The notes below the pieces were generated by a model. That model made no database searches. It was given only the letters and a program-made list of their open reading frames with translations, and had not been told where the DNA came from. A stretch of 64,000 bases of DNA from Sialis fuliginosa (Eukaryota > Arthropoda > Insecta > Megaloptera > Sialidae), in the NCBI GenBank assembly GCA_961205875.1, contig OY540820.1, forward strand, positions 868,001-932,000. Direction: 5' to 3'. A program made the position numbers and the translations under genes. How positions within the stretch are numbered: the stretch's first letter is position 1; the number at the start of each line of letters is the position of its first letter. Positions 24,076-35,464 of the stretch are shown one piece after another.

Positions 24076-24122
24076 CTCAACAAGAACTGTATACAGAATG
24101 ACCTGTGACTGTTAGGGCAGGA

Positions 24123-24190
24123 CCTTTTATACCTATTGATGGCCACATAACAACAAATATCCTGTTACACTTGATTGGTTAGACGATTGG
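24123..24190 (-). promoter_or_regulatory. promoter of F-box gene 2: TATA box and two CCAAT boxes
   Basis: TATAAAAGG at 24123-24131, CCAAT boxes at 24174-24178 and 24186-24190, with the same spacing to the ATG (24075) as in copy 1. Confidence 0.75.
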
Positions 24191-25024
24191 GGATTAATGC
24201 TGGAGAACACAAACACGGATCATGAAAGTTAATCGAGGATTAAGATAAATCACTTATCACGGTTAAAAATCTGTTCTTCAGTTATATGAAATTTGTTTTC
24301 TTTAATAAAGGATAAGAACTAAATTTTTCAAAATAAAATCTATTTGTATATTGAAAAAAAGAACGGATACTTTACAACTAAAGGGGTGCTAGGCTAATAA
24401 CCTTGATATCAACTTCTAAATGGTATTAAAATTTTATAAACTTAAAATATGAAACTATAATGAATTTTACTAATCTGTTAACAGTTGTATTGAATATTAC
24501 CTACAGTTTGAAAAAACAATAAATAGGTGATTAGCATTTTATTTTAAAAACCATTTTTTAAATTCCATTTTGCATTTTGAAAGGAATTTTTAAAAACCAT
24601 ATTGCATTTGAAATAAAATGATTAAATATTTTGCATTTTTATTTCAAATGCATTGTGACAACCATTTTGCACACCTCTGGATAAATCACTAATCAAGGTT
24701 AAAAAACTGTTTTACAGTTATATGAAACTTGTTTTCTTTAATAAAGGATAAAAACTTCTTCGTTATTAACAGATCACAAATGAAAAAAAATGGTAAACTT
24801 CATTTTAGCTTTGGATCTAATTAAAATTTTCCCCAAATTTCAGACCTGTAGCTCAAACTTGTGAATAACGCAGAGTCAATTTTCCATTTAATTAATATGA
24901 GAAAAATGACTATTTTACTTACGCGTAAATTAAAAATATGTTTTTAATTTCTCATCGCAACATTTTGTAGAGAATTTTCATGTATCCAGTATATTTGAAG
25001 ATATGTTCGTTTAAACATTATCAT
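24191..25024. repeat. B-type block flank upstream of F-box gene 2
   Basis: This matches 34017-34857 in block 4 and differs from the A-type flank of blocks 1 and 3 after the first about 100 bases. It contains a run of TTTTGCATTT-type motifs (24540-24680). No gene. Confidence 0.65.
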
Positions 25025-25542
25025 TGTTTGCGCCGCGTTCGCAGACTTGGGAGTGCGCTGGTTCTTTAAAAAATATTCTGGGGCTTCCGCGGACTGTACG
25101 GGTGCGTAGGTGTAACAGACGCGGGAAATTGACAAATTTCCACTAAGCTTTAACATCGGCGACCTGCTCCCGCTCCCTGGCGATTTCCTAGGTAGGGATA
25201 AATCGGGAAAAAGGATATCGCAGAGAGACAATCACCGGCCGTCTTGCTTTCGGCTCGTCGCAACTCGTCAATTTCACTGTCACACACGTGGTTTAACTAA
25301 CACCGCCACTTTTATGGTGGCTCTACTACTATTCAAAAAAACATATTTCGTATTTATTAATTATTTATTATTATTATTTTTGGGCGTGAAAAATGGGACA
25401 AAAACTGTACTTAGGAAAAAAAGTCAGCACGTGAACCGGGTTCAAATTCAAACTTGTTTCCGCCCCTCTCTTCACCCGGGATGTCGGTAAAATAGAGCCC
25501 GGGAAACTCGCGAACGTCACATTGGTGCCAGTGGCGCCAACA
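25025..25542. mobile_element. probable solo LTR of an LTR retrotransposon
   Basis: A 518-bp GC-richer segment starts TGTT and ends AACA. It is flanked by near-identical 5-bp repeats (25020-25024, 25543-25547) and is absent from the same place in block 4 (about 34850). TG...CA ends with a 5-bp target repeat are the standard LTR signature. No internal retroviral-type genes are present, so it is best read as a fossil left by LTR-LTR recombination. Family (Gypsy or BEL) not determined. It is younger than the block 2/4 split. Confidence 0.6.
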
Positions 25543-25648
25543 ATAATTAAATTTGAAATTTTCTAATTTTATTTTCGGGTACCGCACTTCCTTGTCGCAA
25601 GATATGGTAGTAACCATGGAAACAACTAAAATATGTTTAGGTTTGGTT

Positions 25649-27579
25649 CAAGGTTATTATATGTATAGGTTACCCTACTTGGCTGTGCGGGGAAAGGCAT
25701 GAGAGGGGAGAACGCGTCATTACGACGATCAAGTAATTAAAAATGGCCGCCATAATGCTGTCAAAATATAATAATATACATAAGTAATATTTATTCGCGA
25801 TATATATTTATTGTTATTACTATTAGTGAAGCTGATTCATTGTAAGTTGTTATTGATAGGTGTACTGAGTTTTAAAACTATATTTTTATATTTTATTCTT
25901 ATAAATTACAGTGTTAATAAAATATATAAACACCAAATTTATGTTATTTGGCGAAATTTGCTCAGTATAGATAAATGTAATTCTGCTAACAAACGGATAA
26001 ACATTTTAAACCAGATAATTATAAAGACTGAAGACTAGATTATTATTATTAACTTACTGCCAAAAAAAGTTAAAATGGACGGTAAGAAGATATACAGTAA
26101 ACAATTTGAAAAATGTTTTTAGTAAGTAATTAAAGAATTAATTCAAGATTTATTTTTATTTCTTACAGCCTTTCTGTCACTATTTTTATGCATAGCAGTA
26201 GTAGAATATGAAATGTTTAAAAATGAAAATGTCGAAAATATTATAAGCAACAAATAAAAAATGGTCAGGATTATCTACGGAATCACAACCTAGGGTGGTA
26301 CTGATGGGTCTATTTTGGATCCACTCTGTCATGTACAAAAACTACTTATCCCAATAATTAAAAAAAAAAACCTAGATACTTCCCATCCGCAAAACTGTTT
26401 CCTGAATTCAAAGTATTGGACGCAAGATAAATATACATGAAAACAATTGTGAATATAATCCACTAATGTCCCGAACATCAAACTCCTGCCCAATATTCCT
26501 ACGACACCAGATCGTCAACGTTAAACCCTATCCGAATCCCAAAAATGTCGAAGGCTTTTAAACAGAGACACATGGTCTTCCTCGCTCCTGAACTCTAACT
26601 ATCTACTCATCGAAATAAGAAACATACAAAGCAACGAGTATATGAGCACCGCCTGGCTGTACTCAAAAGCAATATCTACTACCCGATGTCAGCGACTGAT
26701 ACAACACTTCGGTTATTACGTCTCAACAATACAAATATTATTAATTGTTAATTATTATATTTTTGTACTAAGAATTTGTAGTGTCCAGCATTGTGTAGTA
26801 CCAACATAAAAACATTGTATGTATGATGGTGGCACTAACGTGAAGTTAGGTTAGTTAGATAGCGAACACGGATGGTGGATGCATGTAAACGCTCTCTCTG
26901 TATAACCTATAAATATTGTGTTAATAAATTAGTTTTGGCTAAAGTTGTGGCTTATTTAAAAGAACAGTACAGTATTGTTGTATTATTATAAAGTTATAAA
27001 TAAAAATAAATTGTATTGTTTACTACCAACTTATAGATGATATTTTATGACATAATTTTAACATATGTATACGTGAACATATAAACATAATTGTATATGT
27101 TATAAACAACATAATTTCACTGTAGCACTGGTTTTGCCAAGTTGGGTGAGAAAAATTCCGTAAGTAGTATATTATGTAAATAATATTTAATTTATTGTAC
27201 TAAATTTAAGAATTTGTGTACATAAATAATATTATGTAAATGATTGATACTTATTTAGTACAAAAATGCCAAAATAAACTTATTGTTAATAAATAGTAAC
27301 AAATCATGCTGTTACATTTTTATAAATATGCTATAATTTATAGCTTTCCAACAATTTATTTACTTTTTTTAAATATTTTATGGAATAATTTGTGTTTCTG
27401 TGATTATATATATTGTAAAAATGGTTTAAAATATCCAAAAATTCGAAATAACACGAAAACAACATTAATTTTTTTGTATTTACATGCTAATAATTTGAAA
27501 TGATCGTCGCGTGACGTCATTCTCACGCAGCGCTGATTGGTCAAATCAAGTAGGGTAACCTATACATATACTAACCTTG
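25649..27579. mobile_element. Mutator-like element with 9-bp target repeat
   Basis: The ends CAAGGTTATTATATGTAT and, inverted, CAAGGTTAGTATATGTAT match for about 33 bp, and more loosely for about 85 bp (both arms have an ACGACGATC motif). The direct repeat GGTTTGGTT flanks it (25640-25648, 27580-27588). Block 4 has the empty site near 34943. A 9-bp duplication with long inverted ends fits the Mutator superfamily. The 1.9-kb interior has no transposase I can recognise. It contains a less AT-rich island (about 26270-26740) and an LTR-like stretch (about 26780-26990). Confidence 0.7.
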
Positions 27580-27628
27580 GGTTTGGTTAGAGTTAGAGAA
27601 TACTGGAAGCAAAGTGGTACGTTGATAA

Positions 27629-28080
27629 CGGCACAGGTTAACTCGGCGATGATCAATTAGGCGAAGGTCAACTCGGCGACGGTCAAACTGGGCGATGGTC
27701 AACTCGGCGATTATTATTAAATATATTTTTTAACTAGAATTTGCCCGCGGTTCCACTCGCGTGTATTATATATAAAATAGTTTTATCGACCCGTATTTAG
27801 ATAGATATAACCAACACTTTAAAAATTGTCACTCTTGAGTATTATATTAGACATATTATATTAGAGGTACTAGTTTTGATATTTTTTTTTAATAAAAAAA
27901 TAAGCATTTACAATTTTTTTCATCCAAAATCCCATCCCTCCCTTTAAAATACTCATAAAAAAATGTATACATAATACACGCGAGTGAATCCGCAAGCGTT
28001 AAAAAAAATGTACTAATAATAATTATTATCGCCGAGTTGACCGTCGCCGAGTTGACCATCGCCGAGTTGACGCGTACCCG
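27629..28080. mobile_element. iteron foldback, 15-bp GTCAACTCGGCGA repeats, copy 1
   Basis: The left end holds five tandem 15-bp units of the form GGTCAACTCGGCGAT (27637-27711). The right end holds three units in inverse orientation (28030-28072). A second inverted pair inside includes CACTCGCGTGTATTATA and its mirror near 27970. Block 3's right side has the empty site (GTTGATAACTATATTTATCA near 32049). A TTGA-type target repeat is present, but its length is uncertain. I do not recognise the family. Confidence 0.65.
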
Positions 28081-29125
28081 TTGACTATCTTTATCAGCGC
28101 ACGCTCGCCCATTAGAGATATCGCTTCAGTAATCATATATTACATTTCTATGGACGAAGCAGACATCGGAAATTATTAACCTAAAAATATACTACTCTGT
28201 TTTTTGGGCGATAGTGTGATGATATGTACTCTATATCACTTCCGAGATTCCAGTGAACACGTTAGTGCAAGTTTCACCAAATCGGTCTAATAGTTTTCGA
28301 GATTGCTTCGGTCAAATATGCATACACAAACTATTATTAGTATCTATTAGTATAGATTGCACAGCTACACAAAAAAAATACGAAGCCAAAATAGCGACCT
28401 AACCTAACCTATATAGCACTGTAGTATTGGTCGAGCATCGTCTAAATTACCAGTTTTTTTTATTTGAGCTTGAATTTTGGGTTTAGCTAACTTGGAAAAA
28501 TTCAATCTAAACGCAATATTTAAGTTCAAATAAAAAAACAACTGTTAAGTAGAAAATTCCAAAAATTTGGATTTCGACTATGCTAGATCTATGTTATATA
28601 GGTCGCTTTTTGTGTATCGCACACTTTTTTTGGAAATATTCAACATAAAACCCAAAATTCAAACTAAAATTTAAAAAACTGGTAATTAGAAAATTACAAA
28701 AATTTGGATTTCGACTATAAAATCTACATTAATATTTCGATTCGTATGCATTTTATTTTAAATGCATTATTAATAAAATTATATTTTAATCTTTAATAAA
28801 AATATTTTTATTTATTTATTTAATCATTTTCTTTTGGTGTATTTTAACCTAACCTAACATAAATATACCATCAATACGATTATTATAATTTTTATTTAAT
28901 TAACCGAGATTATGTTTTACAAAAATTATACAATTGCTATATTAATAACTTATAAATACTAGTATATTATATTATTATAATTCTCCTATAAAATCAAAAA
29001 ATGAATTTGTATAAATAGTCAGTTTGAAACGTTAATAACATAAGTTACAAGTCAATATTAAATGATAATTAAAATTTATTATTATTAATAATATACATAA
29101 ATAAGAACTATACCTATAATTATCC
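28081..29125. repeat. block 3 left part
   Basis: It starts with the block boundary (TTTATCAGCGCACGCTCGCC), then the RTE-like 3' fragment (28233-28357). Next is a stretch of AT-rich inverted segments (28430-28720) with the repeated motif AAAAATTTGGATTTCGACTA at 28560 and 28695, related to 3205-3235. Then comes the 3' gene flank. No gene. Confidence 0.6.
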
Positions 29126-29587
29126 TTATAAATAAAAGAAAATACATATTAAACATATAATTGTTACAATAATGTTAAAACTATTATAATCATTAAAATC
29201 ATCCTTAACAGCGTTAATAGTTTCTAATGCAGGTGACGGCGTTGTAATATTGAGATGGTAGAGATTCCTCGCTAAATCTATCAGTTCTTGACGTTCAGTT
29301 CTCAACTGGCATCGAACCCGTGTCCTCAACACTTTCTCGCAGCGAACCAGAGAGTTCCATCGGCGACAGACTCCAGCAGCATTGATCAGAGATCGTGAGT
29401 CAAGGTATCTGTGGAATACAGAAACACATACGTTAGCCAAATATAACAAACATATCAAATAAAATATATAAATGTAATAAATCACTTACCTGAGAATACA
29501 ACAGGACACCTCCTCCGGGAGACGAGTGAGAAGGTCTTCACCAACCTCACATCGTAACACCGAACTGCAGATCTGGTTTGTAGACAT
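29126..29587 (-). CDS. small F-box protein with C-terminal tail anchor, copy 3
   Basis: Exons 29490-29587 and 29126-29408 give 126 residues with the F-box at about 19-60. It has Glu for Ala in the SPALxTIN segment (shared with copy 4) and Asp for Asn in the DFNxYNS segment just before the membrane tail. The intron (29409-29489), exon 1 and promoter read as in copy 1. AATAAA lies at 29075-29080. Flanks are A-type, linking this block to block 1. Confidence 0.85.
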
Positions 29588-29634
29588 CTCAACAAGAACT
29601 GTATACAGAATGACCTGTGACTGTTAGGGCAGGA

Positions 29635-29702
29635 CCTTTTATACCTATTGATGGCCACATAACAACAAATATCCTGTTACACTTGATTGGTTAGACGATT
29701 GG
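29635..29702 (-). promoter_or_regulatory. promoter of F-box gene 3: TATA box and two CCAAT boxes
   Basis: TATAAAAGG at 29635-29643, with two CCAAT boxes at 29686-29690 and 29698-29702, in the same arrangement as the other copies. Confidence 0.75.
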
Positions 29703-29892
29703 GGATTAATGCTGGAGAACACAAACACGGATTATGAAAGTTAATCGAGGATTAATATAAATCACGGTTAAAAATCTGTTTTTCAGTTGTATGAAACTTT
29801 TTTTTTTAATAAAAGATGAAAACCTCTTGGTTATTAACAGTTCACAAATGCCCAGTAAAGTTTCTAGACATTGGTAATAATGTAATACAATT

Positions 29893-31191
29893 GAGCCGTT
29901 GATTTTGAAAGTGGCCTAACTCCATTTTTAAAATTTTTTTTGTTGACTGTAGTAACGTGTATAACGTGTAATTAGAAGTAAACTATCATAAAAAATAATT
30001 TTTGATTAAATATATTCAAAGGAAAAAAATTTTTTGAACACATTTTTTTTCACAATTAATTTCAAGTTAAAAAGTTTATTTTGAAAGTGGCCTAACTCAA
30101 CTTCATTATTAATAATGTTTTATTTATCACAATAGCTGGAAAACGAAAGCTTTCTATGGAAAATGTTTGATACAAAAGTTTTAGAATTTGGCGGGGCAAA
30201 CCCAATAAAGGTAACAATTTTGACCTTGAGTGGAGGTTTTAAGGTCATTTTGGGGTTAGCAATTTTTTTTAAATAGAAACTTAGTTATTTTTTTGCAGAT
30301 TTGTATTTTGCAAAAAAATCGAAATAACTTTTGTTTGAAAAGTTTTTTTTTTAATTTTAATTTTAACGTAATTTAAAAAAAAAATTACATCAAAAAAATT
30401 TTTTTGTGATCATAAATTTTGAAATTATTATCTTAAATGTTTGAGGAAAAATGCAGGTTAGAAAAAATTTTTTTTATAATTTCATAAACTTTTAAAGCAA
30501 AAAAATTTTTTTTAATGTTTCAAAATTAAAAAAAATATGTTAAAATTGAAATTTTTTATAAAACTTTTCAGACAAAAGTTATTTCTTTTTTTCTGCAAAA
30601 TACGAATCTTCAAAAAGATAAATAGATTTTTTTTGAAAAAAAATTTTGACCCCAAAATGACCTTCAAACCTCCACTCAAGGTCGAAATTGTTAACTCCAT
30701 TGATTTTGCCTCTCTAAATCCTGAAACTTTTGTACCAAATATTTTCCCTAAAAATCCATTGTTTTCCAGGTATTAAACAATCTCAAGACTTAAAAATCAC
30801 CTGTATACATACTTATTGTTAGATTTCCTGAATTGTATAATTCTTTTAAGAGTTATAAAGAAATAATATAAATTAAAATGAGTGTTTTACTTTCAATTTG
30901 AAACATTTTAACTAACTACAAATGGAGTTGAGTTCTTTTAAATTAATAACAAACGTAATTGTTGATTTTGAAAGTGGCCTAACTCCATTTGTGGTAAAAG
31001 AACACATATTATTGATTTAATAATTGGGGTTAGTTTAATAGTAATTATAAATTGAACTCTCTTAGAAACACTTAATCAATGTGGCACATTGATATCTTAC
31101 ACGTATATTTTTAATTTTATTGAAACGCAAACTCTTTAATATCTCAGTTTAAACATAAATGCAGTTAGGCCACTTTCAAAATCAACGGCTC
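29893..31191. mobile_element. 1.3-kb foldback, GAGCCGTTGATTTTGAAAG ends, copy 1
   Basis: The ends GAGCCGTTGATTTTGAAAG and its mirror (31173-31191) are flanked by AATT on both sides. Block 1 has the empty site TACAATTTACACA (about 15824). The target repeat is either AATT, or none if the ends are read as TTGAGCC...GGCTCAA. The motif GAAAGTGGCCTAACTC occurs again inside (30080, 30970), like subterminal binding sites. No transposase. A truncated copy lies at 52344. Confidence 0.8.
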
Positions 31192-32206
31192 AATTTACAC
31201 ATTTGTAGCTAGCAATAGAAATTTGGTTTGTAAAAAACTTATGATATGTTATTGAATAATTTTGCTGGGAATTTTATTTTATTTTATTTATTGTTATTAT
31301 GTTTACAAAATAGATCAGCAAATGGCTATTAAAATTAAGACATTTTGTATTCAGCATTTTAATTAAAAAATATTATGTCTAAAAGCGGTTAAGAACAATT
31401 AAAAATATTTATTTATATTTAAATACAAATTTATTTTTACCGTACGAAAAAATACACGCCTATATATTGCACACAGTGTTGTTTGATCTTCCTTACATCA
31501 TGTTAACGGAGAATTGCTAATATTATCAAAAATTATTAATAGTATTCTTAATAAAAATAGTCCAAATCTTGATAGAATGACGCAACTCGCTTGTAGTATA
31601 TACATGTTTTTTTCCCATTGGCCTTTGTTTTAGCTTTGTATCTAATGAAAATTTTCCCAAAATTTTAGACCTGTTAATTTTTTTTTGAGCAGCGCAACCA
31701 TTTTTCCATTTAATGAACATGGGTAAAATGAATGTTTTACTTACTCGTAAACTGCTTGTTGAAAAAAATATTTTTGTACAGAATTAAATTTCCTACAGTA
31801 AGGATCCTGAGTGCCCAATTCATAGATCCAGTATATTTAAAGATATGTTCGTTTAAAGTTTAAACATTATCATTAAATTGGAAATTTTCTAATTTTATTT
31901 TCCAGTACCGCACTTCCTTGTCTAACAAGCTCTCATTGGTAGACAACATACTAAAAATACAAAAAACATTGTATTCGCAAGATATGGTGGTAACCATGGA
32001 AACAACTAAAACATGTTTAGGTTAGAGAATACTGGAAGCAAAGCGGTACGTTGATAACTATATTTATCAGCGCACGCTCGCCCATTAGAGTTATCGCTTC
32101 AGTAATCATATATTACATCTCTATGCACGAAGCAGACACCGGAAATTATTAACCTAAAAATATACTACTCAGTTTTTGGGCGATATTGTGATGATATGTA
32201 CTCTAT
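31192..32206. repeat. A-type flank, right part, of block 3
   Basis: This matches 15826-16181 plus 17426-18111 without the Harbinger-like element, so it supplies that element's empty site (31530-31545). It holds the boundary motif at about 32048. No gene. Confidence 0.7.
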
Positions 32207-33439
32207 ACTCTATAGTACTCTATAGCACTTCCGAGATTCCAGTGAACACGTTAGTGCAAGTGTCACTAAAATCGGTCTAATAGTTTTCGAGATTGCTTTG
32301 GTCAAATATACATACACAAACTATTATTAGTATAGATTACACAGCTTGTGAACTACACAGTGGTGAACATTATAATATTAAATGTACTGAAATATAAATA
32401 TCCGTTGATATTTGATTACTGTCATTATTGAATATTAATCTAACTAATATAATTAACTGTCTTACAACGTGATTTGATAACAATTGGTCATTTTGTAAAA
32501 ATAGTGGACAAATAAACATCGCGGTTTGGCAGATCAAGAAAAGTGTATTTTCTTATGAAGGTAAATGATTAATTGTTGAGTATAGTTTTAAGGTAGCTTA
32601 GCAATCAAATGTAGTATTATTATATTCATTAATGGATCATATTTGTTTCAAAAATATTCAGATTTATTAAAATTTAACTACAATGTCATCTAAACATGTT
32701 AATTTAAATTTTATCAAAATAGTATATTGTTATTTTGTATAAGAATTAATTACTGACATTTGATTTATTTAAATTATAAAACACATATATTTTATTTTTA
32801 AATGCATTATTAATGAAGATATATTTAAATCTTTAATGCGGTATAAATTATTCAAATACAAAAAACAAGTAAATATTTTTTCTTTCGTATTTTAACCTAA
32901 CTTAACCTATACCAACAATACGATTATTATTATATTTAATGAACCAAGAATATGTTTTACAAAAATTATACAAATGCAATATAAATAACTTAGTCCTAGT
33001 ATACTATACTATAATACTCCTATAAAATTTAAAAAATTTGTAAAAAAAGTAAAAATAATTAAATTTACAAAAAAAAAAGAACTATATTTTAATATAATTA
33101 TAATTTAAAAACGGTTTGAAACGTTAATAACATTAGTTACAAGTCAATATTAGATGATATTTAAAATTTATTATTGTTAAATATTGTATTATATTTACAT
33201 AAATAAAAACTATAAAATATGTAAATATCCTTAGTGTTATAATTATATTATTTTTTTATATATATTTTATATTATAATTATTATTATAATACTTCTATAA
33301 AATTAAAAAATGAATTTCTAAAAATAGTCAGTTTGAAATGTTAATAACATAAGTTACAAGTCAATTTTAGATGTTTATTAAAATTTATTGATATTAAATA
33401 TTGTATATACTTAAATAAAAACTATACCTATAAATATCC
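32207..33439. repeat. block 4 left part
   Basis: It contains the RTE-like 3' fragment (to 32336) and matches 22368-23613. It gives the empty site of the LINE in block 2 and lacks the poly-G and Helitron seen in block 1. A doubled 3' gene flank is present, as in block 2. No gene. Confidence 0.65.
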
Positions 33440-33901
33440 TTATAAATAAATGAAAATACATATTAAACATACAATTGTTACAGCAATGTTAAAACTATTA
33501 TAATTATTAAAATCATCCTTAACAGCGTTAATAGTTTCTAATGCAGGTGACGGCGTTGTAATATTGAGATGGTAGAGATTCCTCGCTAAATCTATCAGTT
33601 CTTGACGTTCAGTTCTCAACTGGCATCGAACCCGTGTCCTCAACACTTTCTCGCAGCGAACCAGAGAGTTCCATCGGCGACAGACTCCAGCAGCATTGAT
33701 CAGAGATCGTGAGTCAAGGTATCTGTGGAATACAGAAACACATACGTTAGCCAAATATAACAAACATATCAAATAAAATATATAAATGTAATAAATCACT
33801 TACCTGAGAATACAACAGGACACCTCCTCCGGGAGACGAGTGAGAAGGTCTTCACCAACCTCACATCGTAACACCGAACTGCAGATCTGGTTTGTAGACA
33901 T
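33440..33901 (-). CDS. small F-box protein with C-terminal tail anchor, copy 4
   Basis: Exons 33804-33901 and 33440-33722 give 126 residues with the F-box at about 19-60. The C-terminal hydrophobic tail has several substitutions relative to the other copies (NIAVTIVCLICIFIYL), yet all replacements stay hydrophobic. This suggests that hydrophobicity, not exact sequence, is maintained. Exon 1, intron (33723-33803) and promoter read as in the other copies, even though the 3' flank is clearly more diverged. AATAAA at 33384-33389. B-type flank, as in copy 2. Confidence 0.85.
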
Positions 33902-33948
33902 CTCAACAAGAACTGTATACAGAATGACCTGTGACTGTTAGGGCAGGA

Positions 33949-34016
33949 CCTTTTATACCTATTGATGGCCACATAACAACAAATATCCTGTTACACTTGA
34001 TTGGTTAGACGATTGG
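33949..34016 (-). promoter_or_regulatory. promoter of F-box gene 4: TATA box and two CCAAT boxes
   Basis: TATAAAAGG at 33949-33957 and CCAAT boxes at 34000-34004 and 34012-34016, matching the other three copies. Confidence 0.75.
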
Positions 34017-34981
34017 GGATTAATGCTGGAGAACACAAACACGGATTATGAAAGTTAATCGAGGATTAAGATGAATCACTTATCACGGTTAAAAATCTGT
34101 TTTTCAGTTATATGAAATTTGTTTTCTTTAATAAAGGATAAAAACTAAATTTTACAAAATAAAATCTATTTGTTTATTGAAAAAAGAACGGATACTTTAC
34201 AACTAAAGCGGTGCTAGGCTAATAACCTTGATATCAACTTCTAAATAGTATTAAAATTTTATAAACTTAAAATATGAAACTATAATGAATTTTACTAATC
34301 TGTTAACAGTTGTATTGAATATTACCTACAGTTTGAAAAAACAATAAATAGATGAATAGCATTTTATTTTAAAAACCATTTTAAAAATTCCATTTTGCAT
34401 TTTCAAAGGAATTTTTAAAAACCATATTGCATTTGAAATAAAATGATTAAATATTTTGCATTTTTATTTCAATGCATTGTGACAACCATTTTGCACACCT
34501 CTGGATAAATCACTAATCAAGGTTAAAAAACTGTTTTACAGTTATATGAAACTTGTTTTCTTTAATAAAAGATAAAAACTTCTTCGTTATTAACAGATCA
34601 CAAATGAAAAAAAATGGTAAACTTCATTTTAGCTTTGGATCTAATTAAAATTTTCCCCAAATTTCATACCTGTAGCTCAAACTTGTGAATAACGCAGAGT
34701 CAATTTTCCATTTAATTAACATGAGAAAAATGACTATTTTACTTACGCGTAAATTAAAAATATTTTTTTAATTTCTCATCGCAACATTTTGTAGAGAATT
34801 TTCATGTATCCAGTATATTTGAAGATATGTTCGTTTAAACATTATCATTCAATTTGAAATTTTCTAATTTTATTTTCGGGTACCGCACTTCCTTGTCGCA
34901 AGATATGGTAGTAACCATGGAAACAACTAAAACATGTTTAGGTTAGGTTAGAGTTAGAGAATACTGGAAGCAAAGTGGTAC
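34017..34981. repeat. B-type flank of block 4
   Basis: This matches 24191-25024 plus 25548-25648 and 27590-27628. It lacks the solo LTR and the Mutator-like element and so supplies both empty sites. No gene. Confidence 0.7.
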
Positions 34982-34989
34982 GTTGATTA

Positions 34990-35464
34990 CGGGACAGGTT
35001 AACTCGGCGATGATCAATTAGGCGAAGGTCATCTCGGCGACGGTCAAACTGGGCGATGGTCCACTCGGCGATAATAATAATTATTATTAAATATATTTTT
35101 TAACTAGAATTTGCCCGCGGTTTCACTCGCGTGTATTATATATAAAATAGTTTTTTCGACCCGTATTTAGATAGATATAACCAACACTTTAAAAATTGTC
35201 ACTCTTGTGTATTATATTAGACATATTATATTAGAGGTACTAGTTTTGATATTTTATTTTAATAAAAAAATAAGCATTTACAATTTTTTTCATCCAAAAT
35301 CCCATCCCTCCCTTTAAAATACTCATAAAAAAATGTATACATAATACACGCAAGTGAATCCGCAAGCGTTAAAAAAAAATGTACTAATAATAATTATTAT
35401 CGCCGAGTTGACCGTCGCCGAGTTGACCATCGCCGAATTGGATGCGCCGAGTTGTACGCGTATC
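34990..35464. mobile_element. iteron foldback, copy 2, at the end of the duplicated blocks
   Basis: Same left array (five 15-bp units) and inverted right array as 27629-28080, with a few changed units. The left flank is block sequence but the right flank is unrelated DNA. The end of the F-box duplication thus coincides with this element, which may have served as the recombination point. Confidence 0.65.

Noticed and set aside
26250-26740. Reverse-transcriptase-like remnant inside the Mutator-like element
   Set aside because: A short stretch resembles an RT motif, but no second motif is in reach.
26780-26990. LTR inside the Mutator-like element
   Set aside because: It has an AATAAA-like and TATA-like pattern, but no TG...CA ends or target repeat could be matched.
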